Positions 1 to 11,600 of a stretch of 64,000 bases of DNA are shown here, one piece after another. The stretch covers positions 10,606,538-10,670,537 of the forward strand of contig CM037457.1 in the NCBI GenBank assembly GCA_021014325.1. The letters are read 5' to 3'. Origin of the DNA: Plazaster borealis (lineage: Eukaryota > Echinodermata > Asteroidea > Forcipulatida > Labidiasteridae). The notes below the pieces were generated by a model. It worked only from the letters and a program-made list of their open reading frames with translations. It ran no database searches and was not told the origin of the DNA. Every line of letters starts with the position of its first letter. Within the stretch, counting starts at the first letter, position 1. A program made the translations under genes and the position numbers.

Positions 1-672
1 TGGTCCCATTATCACAAGTAGATTTCTCGCTCCTGTTTGACCTTCCCAAGAAAAAAAGGCTGTTGATTTGACTTCATGTATTTATTATTTGTATTATAAT
101 AGGCTAGATCCTGTGTAATTCCTTCACTTGCGTGCCTTTCAGCTTTTTCTCTTTTAAAAAAATGGACCAAATGGGTCTTTATTATATTTGATTTACATAC
201 CGATACCTCTATCGTTTTATTGACAAGTTGAGCGTGCGAAGGAACAAACCCCAATCTTTATAAACACATAAAACGGTACAAATTTTGCCTTTTATCATGA
301 AAATGAGTATTCTAAGCCACACTAAGACCCTTTAGGGAAAACCTTTAAACTATGACCTATGAACTATCCGATTTCTAATCACCAATGGGCATGTCAATTC
401 CAGGACCGAAGGCGAGCACTGATCGTTACTGATGCTATCGGGATGCGTATATTCCCACATCACTCTCCACTGATGGTTTTTGCTGAATCCTTGTATGTTA
501 TAGATCTTTGTCAGTTGATAGTAACGATCCAGCATGCTCACTTGAGATACAGATGATAGTGGAATGGGAAGTGCCTATGATTGTACCTTCCAGGTTTTTT
601 CGTTTGTTTTTTTTTCTTCTGCTTTTATCAAACCAATGAGAAACAAGTAACTTTATTCTGCTTTATTTGCAG

Positions 673-840
673 AGCTCCCTTGCGGACATGTTGACGAAAG
701 ACAATTTTAAGATAGATGAACTTGCGAATAGTACAATACTTTCTTGTATGGAACATACTGAGCAGTTCGTATACAAATTTCCCTTCAAGCTTGGTCTTCA
801 AATAGACAATTACTTGGAAATAATATGTATTTTGCTGTAA
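673..840 (+). CDS. possible terminal exon of an unrecognised gene
   Basis: A good-looking acceptor (tttatttgcag) is followed by 55 open codons and a stop at 838-840. The peptide begins SSLADMLTKDNFKIDE. I do not recognise it. No partner exon can be seen to the left because the window begins there. A 55-codon run in AT-rich DNA can occur by chance, so this is only a candidate. Confidence 0.18.
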   Translation, partial: SSLADMLTKDNFKIDELANSTILSCMEHTEQFVYKFPFKLGLQIDNYLEIICILL

Positions 841-1764
841 TTTGAAACTGTTTATCTTAGACGGGGATCAATGTAAAGCCCTGACATTTAGGACGTATGC
901 GCAGAAATGAGAGTGAAAACTATAAAAGACAGAACCGGAACTGTAAGACGTGTGGATTAGGCATAACCCCCAAAATCCCGATCGGCCTGTTCAAGGGAAC
1001 ACACAATTTACTTTCCTGATGTATATCTAGTTTGCATATTTGCGTGAAATTCAGGGTATAGAATTAATACGCCAAAAGCCACAAGGGAAATTGCAAATTG
1101 AGTTTTTGGGTGGGAATGGAAATTAAACGCTAGGCCTACCAATCAATGAACAGAAGTGTCAAACGGGTATAATGTCAAAACCATGACACGGAAATTAGTT
1201 GAGCCTGAATCGAACGGGGCTAAGAGGTTGCGTAGATCGATCACCGGTTGGATAACTATAGGGTTCAGATTATGAATTGAAGGTTCAGTTTAGCACAGGG
1301 AATCAGTTTATACTTTTATGTATAAAAAGAGTTCATTATTTGAAATGGCTCCAGGACAAACTGAATGGACGAGAATGCAGAGACACATAAAGATGACAAG
1401 TCTTCATCAAGGATGTGCATGTACCAAAAGTGAACCTTCACAAAAACACACACATTTTGAAGTACCCCCAATGAAGCACAACGATGTGTTACGATGGGTA
1501 CTGTACTTTGTGTCGACCATACTCCTTGATTATCACAAGGCAAGGTACGTAATTTTTTTGTTTTTGTTTCAATATTATTTCCACAAAACATTGCCACAAT
1601 ATTATACTAATACATACAGGTATATATAAATGATAGAAAGAAAAAAAATAAACTGGCGGAAAACGCGTGGAGGCAAGGCCCAAAAATAAGCCAGGTAGCT
1701 TGTAGCGGCTTGCCTTTACATAACAAAATAGACAAACTAAAGGTAAATGCTTAGGACAAAACAC

Positions 1765-2020
1765 AGACGAAACAGACAGACAGACCGACCGACCGGCAGA
1801 CAGACAAACAGACCTGTTTAGGAGAGTGACATAGTGGGCATTCCACAGGTTGTGACTATGATCCCTTTTCTTTAACCTTTTCTGTTTTAAAAATTGTGGG
1901 CATGAGCCCACAACACAGGAGAAAAGCCCACAAGTACAGATCCTACTTACAAGTAGCCCCTCAATGTAGCTCTTGTAAGCTCAGACAGACAGACAGACGG
2001 ACAGACATACATACATACGA
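1765..2020. repeat. two CAGA/CCGA-type microsatellite tracts
   Basis: Tetranucleotide runs of cagacagaccgaccgacc type occupy about 1770-1815. Runs of gacagacagacagacgg type followed by catacatacatac occupy about 1980-2020. These are simple imperfect tetranucleotide tandem arrays. Confidence 0.8.
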
Positions 2021-4179
2021 ACGAACTACTGGAGAAAATGACAATGACAAAGTAAGCAAAAACTACAATGAGAATATAGGTATAGAAACTATGTCACATA
2101 CTGGGAAATAAGGAACGTAATTGGTAAACTATTAAAACAAAACTATAATTTAACCTGAAATCATTGAATATCAACCTCCAGATACATAGTTCCATCTAAA
2201 ACATGTAGGAAACAGCATTAGAATACCCGGTAACCCACAAATCCCACTTATTTTGTTTGCCGCAATCGAAAAACAGCCCGCGCACAAAATCCAAGACGAA
2301 ACATTAACCGTTCGTTGTTTCACTAAAAGCAAAACAGATTTTTTTTCCCCAAATAATAATGTTCAAAAGTTGGATGTCTGCCATGGTATGTTTATTTATA
2401 ACTATGAGGATAATTGAAAACTATAAGGATGAATGTGTCTTCTTTTCCAAAATTCACGATGTACTTTCCCCTTTTCAGCAACGAAATGAATATTCGGCAC
2501 TTAATGTGCTCCACTCTGCAAGACATGGCACTTAATGTGTCCCACATCAACTTTACGCCTGAAAATGATGCTGAAGGATCCTTCTAACTTATTGAAACAG
2601 GTGTAAAGTACACCTAAAAGTGTAATGAAAACGAATTGTCATGTAAAGCATACTTCTTAGGCTGTTAAATTTCATGTGATAACAAAGTTTGGGCCATTAA
2701 GAAGTGCCGGTGTCACATTTCTATCCAGCGACATGTCCTCATTAATGGGTACTTGAACTATATATAAATGTAAAATAACTCCACATAATTTACTTTAAAT
2801 TTGTTACCTTTCAAAGCAGATTTTCCCATTATCTTTAAATATCAACCATTAGGACAAATAGCACGCGTTGACCTGCTTTGCTTCAAATTATGCAAATCAC
2901 GTCTGGTGTATGTTTGCGTACAGCAAGGGGATGGGATGCAATAATATGAAACCACAAGTCCCTAATCTGATGGGACATTTTTGTCTTTTTTAAAACTCAT
3001 TTGGGACTTCCCAAAATCTTATTGATCGCTGGAGCTTGTATACTAAAGGGTAAAATTTAATTAAGATATGTTATTCCTAACTGATGATATAGCATTATTT
3101 GTATTATGTACCGCACGGCACTATTTGAGGCGAGAATGTACATTGGTAAAAGTTCCACGAAAGTACTCTACCAATAAAGCACGAATAAGCAAGGGCACGT
3201 TTGAACAAAGTCAACAAATGAAACTGCTTGAAGTGTCTCTGTCTCCAGGTTGTCATTATCCTGCTTCGATTTTTCCCTTTCCTTTCACTCAACGCCCGAC
3301 GTTCGTCATAGTAGAATTTAGGAATAAGAATAATCACAAATCAATGCCTTTGTCAAAATTTACTCAGCTTGCAATATTTGCGGATTATGCGTATTCAAAA
3401 CACGTGACAAATGAATACGAATGATGTTCGGTTATCTGAACACAACCTGATTGAGAACGATTCCGAACATGCGACTGCAATATTAAGATAATTACCACAA
3501 CAAGTTGATAAGCAGTCACAAGCTGCAGTAACACCGATAATAGAAAAGGAAGTAAACATGTAGGCCTAATGACCAAAATAATCACAGAAAGAACTTGAAA
3601 AACAGTACAACAAAAAGAACAAAAATCAAAACACAAACGCCAGGATAATTTGAGAACATATTTTTTGCTTCCCCATGGAAAGTTTAATAAATAATCTTAA
3701 AATACTGTGCAATTCAATAAATAATTTTATAATTTACAGCAGTTTTGCTCCCAATCAAATTCCCTTTAATTTGAATCTGAATCCTTAAAGAGGTAGGGCA
3801 CGAAAGTCAAACTTAACTCTTGCTTTTATCATTGTTGAATTTACAGGTTATTATTTTGACACACACTAACACCAAAACAAATAAGAAAAGAAAGGACATA
3901 CAACAATTAAAAATGTAAATGAAAGAAAATATTAAACCAAACTGCACTGATGCAAAGAGCCAGAAAATGATATTGACGTTGAATTTAATTGAAGAAATTT
4001 CTTTAAAGAAGACTGAATCTTGGCAAGAGCAATAAAGGGGTCATAAAGCCATTTCTGCATGCACGATAGACAGGTTCGTCACAATCACTGCAGAATATGC
4101 CTAGCATGGTACTAGGTAGTTACAAAAGATAGAAAGTCAAAGACACCCACAAAGGACTCCCAGCCTAATTGACGAGTAA

Positions 4180-4944
4180 TTAATCCTCTGACTCGTAGAA
4201 ATCAAAATCGGGCACGTGTGAGACACAGAAACGTGACAGCTGAGCCAGAAAACCCCTCATGTAGGTATCATTCTGCGTGACAAATCACATACAAATGCTG
4301 TTGTTACTGGGAATAACAACACAGAGTCTTGCCAAAAAACAATAAGATTTGCCTCGGGGAAATCACGTGAGAAGAAGCTCAGATTAAGGCATGAGAGCAG
4401 GTGGGCCATGGAGTGGTTGTTATTATTTCATGTTAACACGATGTATCGTGTAAAAACGCCTGCACACCTTAACAATCAAATGATTTTCGGTAACCGACTG
4501 ACAAAGGTTTGGAATGGACAATTGACATCCCTCAGAGTTTTGGAAGTAATTTTATCCGTTATTCTTGATTAAATGTTTTATTGGACTTGCTACCTGTGTA
4601 GGAGATGAATAATTGTTTTAAAGTTCAGTTCTCCAATTGAACCTTTCCTCCATGATTGAACCATTTACTGCGGGTGAATTTTTTCAGTATTTCTATAGAA
4701 AACAAAACATCCTGATATACTCATTTTGATGTTTTATTAATTAAGTCCTTGTGTAATATCTAAAATAGTAATTGACTACCGTCTTTCTTGAAACAGTTAT
4801 GGTGTTTAGTATTATTACAACCAGAATATTGTGCCGGGATGCAAAAAAGCTGTCTTACTCAGAAGACAAAACAGAAACAAAGAAAAGCATTTGGAAACTT
4901 ACGTCAGTTGATCTTTGCTCAACTGCTCCGTAATTCGAACTCAT
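4180..4944 (-). CDS. possible two-exon small-protein gene
   Basis: On the minus strand an ATG at 4944 opens 14 codons (MSSNYGAVEQRSTD) ending at a good donor (4903, followed by GTAAGT). A second block, 4180-4272, starts after an acceptor (cacgcag) in the same phase. It reads 30 codons (ending DFDFYESED) to a TAA at 4180-4182. Joined, they give 44 residues with no membrane segment. I do not recognise a family. Further exons may lie between them, or the two blocks may belong to different genes. The ATG lies about 0.4 kb downstream of the MCMDC2 poly(A) signal on the same strand, which is a reasonable place for another gene to start. Confidence 0.28.
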
Positions 4945-5361
4945 TTTAAAATAACACACATTCAAATGTGTGTTTTTTAACATGTAAGCGTACACCCAAA
5001 AGCTTTGTATAGTATGGTCGGTTGAAAACACTGACACTATCAATGCTTGGGAGTCTAAAAGGTTGAGCACTCCTGAACCTGAAGGGGAACACAGTAAATC
5101 TAAATTATTTCCATTTTCCATTTTCTCATGTGGGAATAGATTCCTCATAAGGGAACAACATTTCTCGAAACACAAGTCGGAACGACCGAGAATTGGTACA
5201 TAAATCAATAGGGGATGATGCGACCGATTCGAGAAAAACGACTGATGAGGCTGAGAGCTGACTGACATTTAGAATTAAACCTTGTGGCACGGCGGACATT
5301 TAAACCACCAGGCCATTTTCGTTTCATTTCAAAAGGCAAGAGATCGTAGAGTGTGTGTGTG

Positions 5362-5367
5362 TTTATT
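5362..5367 (-). terminator. probable poly(A) signal of MCMDC2
   Basis: AATAAA on the minus strand (TTTATT on plus), 257 bases downstream of the MCMDC2 stop codon at 5624-5626. It is the first canonical hexamer I see after the stop. Confidence 0.5.
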
Positions 5368-5623
5368 GCCGCGGTGGATTGATTGAACCGTGTTCTTGTT
5401 TGACAGTAGAGGAAGATAGATGGGATAGACACAAACTGTAGGGAGAGAGTTACAGCCTTTAAGGTTTGACCATTTTGTTGCTCCTCAATAGAGAATGGCA
5501 GTTACATCAAAGTGCTTTTGCCTGAAGATATCAACCTTTGTGATTCTTGACTTGAAGTGCGAGATGTCAAAGGAATTTTACTCCTGAATCATTACAGTTT
5601 TACAAAATAGCAACTACGACTGT

Positions 5624-8600
5624 TCACACGATGAACTGATAAAATCTCTGTAGCAGTTGGTCCCGAGGCAGCATAATATTGAGTTGCACATTTGTTATTA
5701 GTGCAACAATTCCAAAGGACAGAGTTTCAAAGGGAAAATAAAAGTTTGCAGGTTCAAAACAGCTGAAAATGAGCTATGATTGAAAAGCTTACCTCTGGTC
5801 CTATACATTGTGCAGTGCTGTTGTATTTCACATTGGCCTTGGGGTGAACGTTTAAGACAGAAAAACCTACAATACAAATCAACATTATTTGTTCAACTCT
5901 AACCTGCCATTAGGAACATTTAGATAAGTTTGCTTTTAGATCAAAAGAGTCCTAGTCCTCAGCTGGGCATTTATCAAAGGATTATTAGGTTTCAGCAGCT
6001 TTGAAATCCGATAATGCTTTTTAAAAGTGCGTGTCCTTGAAATAAAACTGTCCAGCTCAGCAATGATCAGTTTTGTTGAAATAACTATTTGCCAATAAGA
6101 CACTTGATATGACAAATTGTTAAGTGCTAATACAAATGTGACACAAACGAAATGGTTACTGGGAAACTTTAGAATCAATTGAAAACTTTCTGCGCTGTTT
6201 ATTATCATTTCCTTTTAACAAAGTGTTACCATTGTGTGAATTATCTGTAGAGGTAGTATTGTAAAGAAAAGATGTTATACTGTATAACACAATGTCCATC
6301 AAAAATATGTATTTCAATTTGTAAATAGTAATTGTTCCATATAATGACCTTTTCATATTTTCCTATCAGCAATCTTTTGTGATGTTAAATTTTGTATCAT
6401 AAACCATTTGGTAATTATAGTCAATGAAAACATTAAATCTTGAAGGATAATGTTATTTTTATGTCATTAGACACTTTCATAAAGCTGACAACTTTCTGAA
6501 ACTTCATCTGCCGTTTAAGGTTTAACATCACAAAAAGAATATATAACCCAAAGTTTGTGTTTAATTTTGAAAACCTGAACTAACCATATCGTGTTGTAAT
6601 TGCTTCTTCATATAAAAACACTGCAAGTGCTGCATCCTCCTCGAGCACAGTGCCTCTCAAGCAGAGTTTAGCATGTGCCCTTGACATGCAAGCCCTGTGG
6701 ATAAAGCAAACCATTTTTTGCAGTCGGTAAAATAAATTAATAGAAATGCCATGTTAATAATCATACAGGGACTCGGTCTGATTCACCTGTGTTGACAGGC
6801 AATTACATGCCTTGTGAGAGATGAGGGTCATCGGTGAACCCGTCACACATTAAATGAACTTGATATCATTGGTCATTTTTATGCAAAGATTGCAAGTAGT
6901 CTGATATTTACAGGGAACACTTCTACAGGTAAATTCATGGAACAGGCAGAGAGATCTAAAAAGGAAAGGAAATAACCAGTTTGATTCTGTGGTATACTCA
7001 TTTCCAATAGATAAAGTCCTCATATGAGTATGGAAAAAATTACAATTCTCTAACCTCATGTTAAAATGGTGTAAATAGCCATTGTATTCCATACCCTTCC
7101 AGTGCGAAATTTGTCAACATCCAAAACATCTGATGACATCATTCTGAGAAAAATGGGTCTCTACATTTTTGCACGGGTATGTTTTGGTTCCTTCCTGACT
7201 TTGATAATATTTAATAAAAACGGCCTAGAATTTGACCTTTTGACTGACAAAAAATTCCTCCTTGAAATGTTAAGATCCATAAGTTGTTGAAATGCAATGA
7301 TGTCATGATTCAAATTTCACTCTAAAAAAGTCAGTTATTAACAAAAAACATCCCCGTACAAAAATATAGAGACCCATTTTTCTCAGAATGATGTCATCGG
7401 GTGTTCTGGATGTTGACAAATTTTGCACTAGAAGGGTATCGAATGCAATAGCAATTTACACAATTTTAACATGAGGTTAGAGACTTGTGATTTTTTCCCC
7501 ACTCACATGAGGACTCTATCTATTGGAAAATGAGTAGATCACAAATTTGAATTGGTGATTTCCCTTTCTCTTTACAGTTGGCGCTTTTCAAAAATTAAAG
7601 ATCAAAGCCTACTAAAATTTTGTATTAAACTCTCTTAGTGCCCGCTTTTCTTTTTCGTTTTGAACCTAAAATGCACAGCTTTTTCGAAATTCTGTAAAAA
7701 CAAGTTTTAAAAATAAGTCTTTATCACCAAACAAAATGTATTCTGCTGATTTGTATTGCCTTGGTACATCCCAAAGTCAATAGCATTTCTTGAGTGATAA
7801 TGCCCTCTCGTGAAAACATGTATATTATGGTTTGTACATGTACAATTGATGACACTTTTTGGAATACATAGATCGTACATGTACAACCTTGGCACTGAAA
7901 GAGTTAATAAAGTGAAAAACATTATGAGTTAGTTTCTGTCCAGATGATCTCTTTTATATCGGAGCATTTTGCCAATAATACATTAATTTGGAGTTAGGAA
8001 TAAATGCTAAGAACACTGAAACCAAGAAAACTTACAATGTATGAAGAGCTGTTGAAGGAAATTGGGTGCCATGGACTCCTGATAAGCGAACCCTCCTGCT
8101 CCCCAAGAAGTAGCCTTTCAGGAGCTGCTTTGCTGGGTCAGAGAAATCCACTTTGGTCTCAGATGCTATCTCGAGCAACTGCAAAAAATAATAAAAGTCT
8201 TTTCAATCATAGCATGTAATGTGTGCCTAACCAAGACCTTAGGTCAATTTTGGAGTCATTTATGTAGGGGTACTCTTTATCAGTGCTTAAACTGCATGCA
8301 GCATCTGAGTCTGGCTTTTCTCCTTACCACGGCATTTGACTCTGGCTGTGTGAGTAAAAATTGAGTAAGATGAAGTACCCATGTGCACAAGCAAATATTC
8401 CTTGCCAACTGCAGTTTGGGCCAGGGCATACTGGTCAAATTGTGATTTGTTACAAACCCTTTTCTTTTTAGAACCACCACACTTATGGCATGTCCTGGCC
8501 AAATGGTTAAGAGCACCAGACTCAAGCTCTGGTGTTTCTGATCAGCGGAGTGTGGGTTCGAGAACCGGTCGTGGCACTTGTTTTCTTGAGTGAGATCCTT

Positions 8601-11600
8601 TACCATAATTGTTTGTCTTTCAGATGGGACATTAGGCAAGTAGATCCCATGCACTAGGATTGGTATGTAAAAGAAGAACCCAGAACACTTATTGTGGAAG
8701 AATAGGGGTTAACCCTGTTGTTTCTGGTTCAAATAGCAAGAATCCTTGTTTACAGGTTTTTTCAGGCTTGCGATCTACAGTTCACGTATAAGGCATCCTT
8801 GGTTTCACTTCCAGAAGTATACAAAATATATATATATATATAAAAATACAATGGTGATGACACACACCGCAAGCATAGAGAATCACACTGGATTCACCAA
8901 CTCAAGACAGTCCAACCCTTTGGACTAAACATAAACACTGGTGTTAAATAACTTCCCATTACCCTCCACTTCACTCCTCTGCCTGATAATTCATGTGTTG
9001 TATATATTCTGTAAATAAAGTGTAAATAAACACATTTTTTTCTGTCAATAAGTTGTTTTTTATAAATTTCTTACTATAAATATCTCATGTAGTAACCTTT
9101 TTTTCCACAGGTCCCTCACACCTATTTTTAATATCATCCTACCTTTGATCTTGCCATTCTTTAATTGACCATTGTTAGTTGCATCATGATGCAACTTGCT
9201 CTCCAATCCTACCCTTTCATGTTTCCCTGCATTGTTATCGAACAATGCATTTACCACTTTTATGGTCCAGTAATCCATCCTTTCATACTATACATCCTTT
9301 GTCCTCACCACTTTACTCCTATTGGTTCATAGCCACCAATTGTTTCTGAAATAGAAACTTTGATTGGCTATTATTTTCCCGCTTCTTTCTGGATCCTTCC
9401 CTTAATCCCTTTCCCCTCTCTTTTTCTATAAATGGATATGTATTTGTTTGTACTTGTTTTATGCCTCTGAAGAAGGTCCGGTCTGGATCGAAAGCTAAGG
9501 CCATCTACCCTACTCATTATATATATATAAAAATACATATATGATAATAATAATAATAATGATAATGATAATAATCAGAGAGATTATTTCCATGGCATTA
9601 CCTCATAACCTTAGAGTTTCAAATCATTCAAATCGAAGTTACTATATCTGAATAATTATTCCCTTTTTCTGTGTTTCAATTTGTAAAGGAAAGTAAGGAA
9701 ACAAAATACCATTTAAAGAAAAACATCTTCTTTGTTTTCTGGTCAAAACAATAACAACACTTGAACTGTGCGATGCCTTTTCATAAAAGTATGCACCCAA
9801 TCCAATGAGACACTGTTTTCATTACATTATAAAACACCGAAAGACACGCTTCTATGGAGTGAGCAATTCTGGTTAAAAACTCCTCAAGGAATAAACTTAT
9901 GCTTATTTTGACAGCCGTAAGAAGGGTATTTACTCCACAGGGCATGTGTCATAAGAGGTTATAACATTTCTTATCTACTATCAAAAAATCTTGAGGCCAT
10001 GTAATTATCAGAGGTATTGGGCAGCATAAGGATGCTAGCTTATATCTTTAATATCAATTGTCGTACCCGTTTTAGTTCAGCAGGGCTTGGGACTGAAGTG
10101 ATACTTCCCAACTGATCCCGATCTTCCATCGCTCCTAGCAATGTATGCCTGACGATACTTAGCTCAGCCCACTCATCCCAATTTGGATTGGATGTGTCGC
10201 ACACAAGCACCATAGAAAAACTCCTGATCAGAAAGATAAAGCGGTGTAAATAGTTACTAAATGCATTTCAGTGAATTTTCGCTTCTCCTTTCAAAAAACA
10301 AGTTGATAATGAGTCTTTTTGCTCGCCACCTTTGACATTATGGTTCATTTAAGAACCACAGGATGTCTTTAAGCAGAGTCAGGGCTAACAGTGGTTAGAG
10401 TGGTTTTTTTAAAACCATTATGCAAGCTCACTCACTTCATGTTAACCTATTTAATATTTCCCACAAACAGCTTGTTAAATAAGATTTGCCTTACTGTTAT
10501 TTGTCACAAGTTATACCAACTCGAGGCAAAACATGGAGAGAAAAAAACAAAACATTTTTTTAATAATTCTCCTAAGATAAATAACTTGTTTTTAGAATTA
10601 TTTATTGTATTTGAGTCTGTCTCTTTAAGGGTTTTTCCCCCAGATAATATGGTTTTGGGTAACACCTCCCTAGACACCTCCCTTAATGTTTTCATTAAAA
10701 CTGTTGAGCTCCCTTCTTTTTATTCAGTAAGCTTTTCAATAGACTATTCATTGCTATGAATAATTAGATCGCTTGAAGCCAAACGGCTTGGCCAAAGTAA
10801 TAATGTGTGAAAAATAAAGGGTCCAAAGCTAATACAGAAAGTGTGGTGGTGTCATTAGTCAGGCAGTGTGCAGACCTTTTAGATAGTGACCCAGGTGAAG
10901 GGAAGCATGGAGTGAAAAATAAATAAACTTGTCTTTACAATCTGGTAATTGAGGCCAGCCAATTTAATGTGTTTTCGGGCACTGATGATCCACAAGCAAA
11001 TATTATGGAGTGGTTTAGCTCAATAAGCTGCACATTGGTTTATATAGCAGTTGTATTTTGCCAGCTTATGAACCACCAAGTGTCACATAAAAACACACCA
11101 ACATTTCATGGATTTGTTCCATGGAAACATTGTTCAATATGATAAATATTGGATGGTCTTTCATTTTATCGGAAGCAGTAAACACATTTTCCTTCGTTCT
11201 CATGACTACTTCATATATTTTGTCACATTCCTACCAGCTGACACTTACTCTAAAATAGACTGCGTTGGGTTCCTCTTTTCCTGCTGGAAAAGTATAGAGA
11301 ACAATCAATAATACAGAAATGAAATTAAGGCTTCATTTGACAGGTGTTTTTGCACTCAGAGGAATATCTCTGGCCCGTCAAGAAATAATAATGATCCAAA
11401 AACCCCCAAAGATTAAAGTTCTATTATTCACAAGGGCATGACAGGGCATTTAGGCATGATAATTGTGAGAATGTTGGTATGGATAAGCTTCAGTCATTTT
11501 CAACAGACCTCTAGTCAAATTAAATTTCTTGTCTACACTATTTTAAATTTCCCCATTGATGTACCAATTTTGAAATTCATATTTCAAAGATATGTTCAAA

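Larger units (their letters stand above)
1..4179. other. mostly non-coding left flank
   Basis: Apart from the doubtful exon at 673-840 and the microsatellites near 1.8 and 2.0 kb, I see no convincing gene here. The longest open frame (3068-3424) has no splice context or recognisable motif. Confidence 0.4.

Noticed and set aside
3068..3424. 118-residue open frame on the plus strand
   Set aside because: Starts on a non-ATG-like context, shows no domain or splice sites, and composition looks like intergenic DNA.
5205..5432. Minus-strand open frame after the MCMDC2 stop, behind a ctctccctacag acceptor
   Set aside because: Considered as the last MCMDC2 exon. The 5647-5624 exon gives a better family match (RFYQFIV) and this frame overlaps the likely 3' UTR and poly(A) signal.
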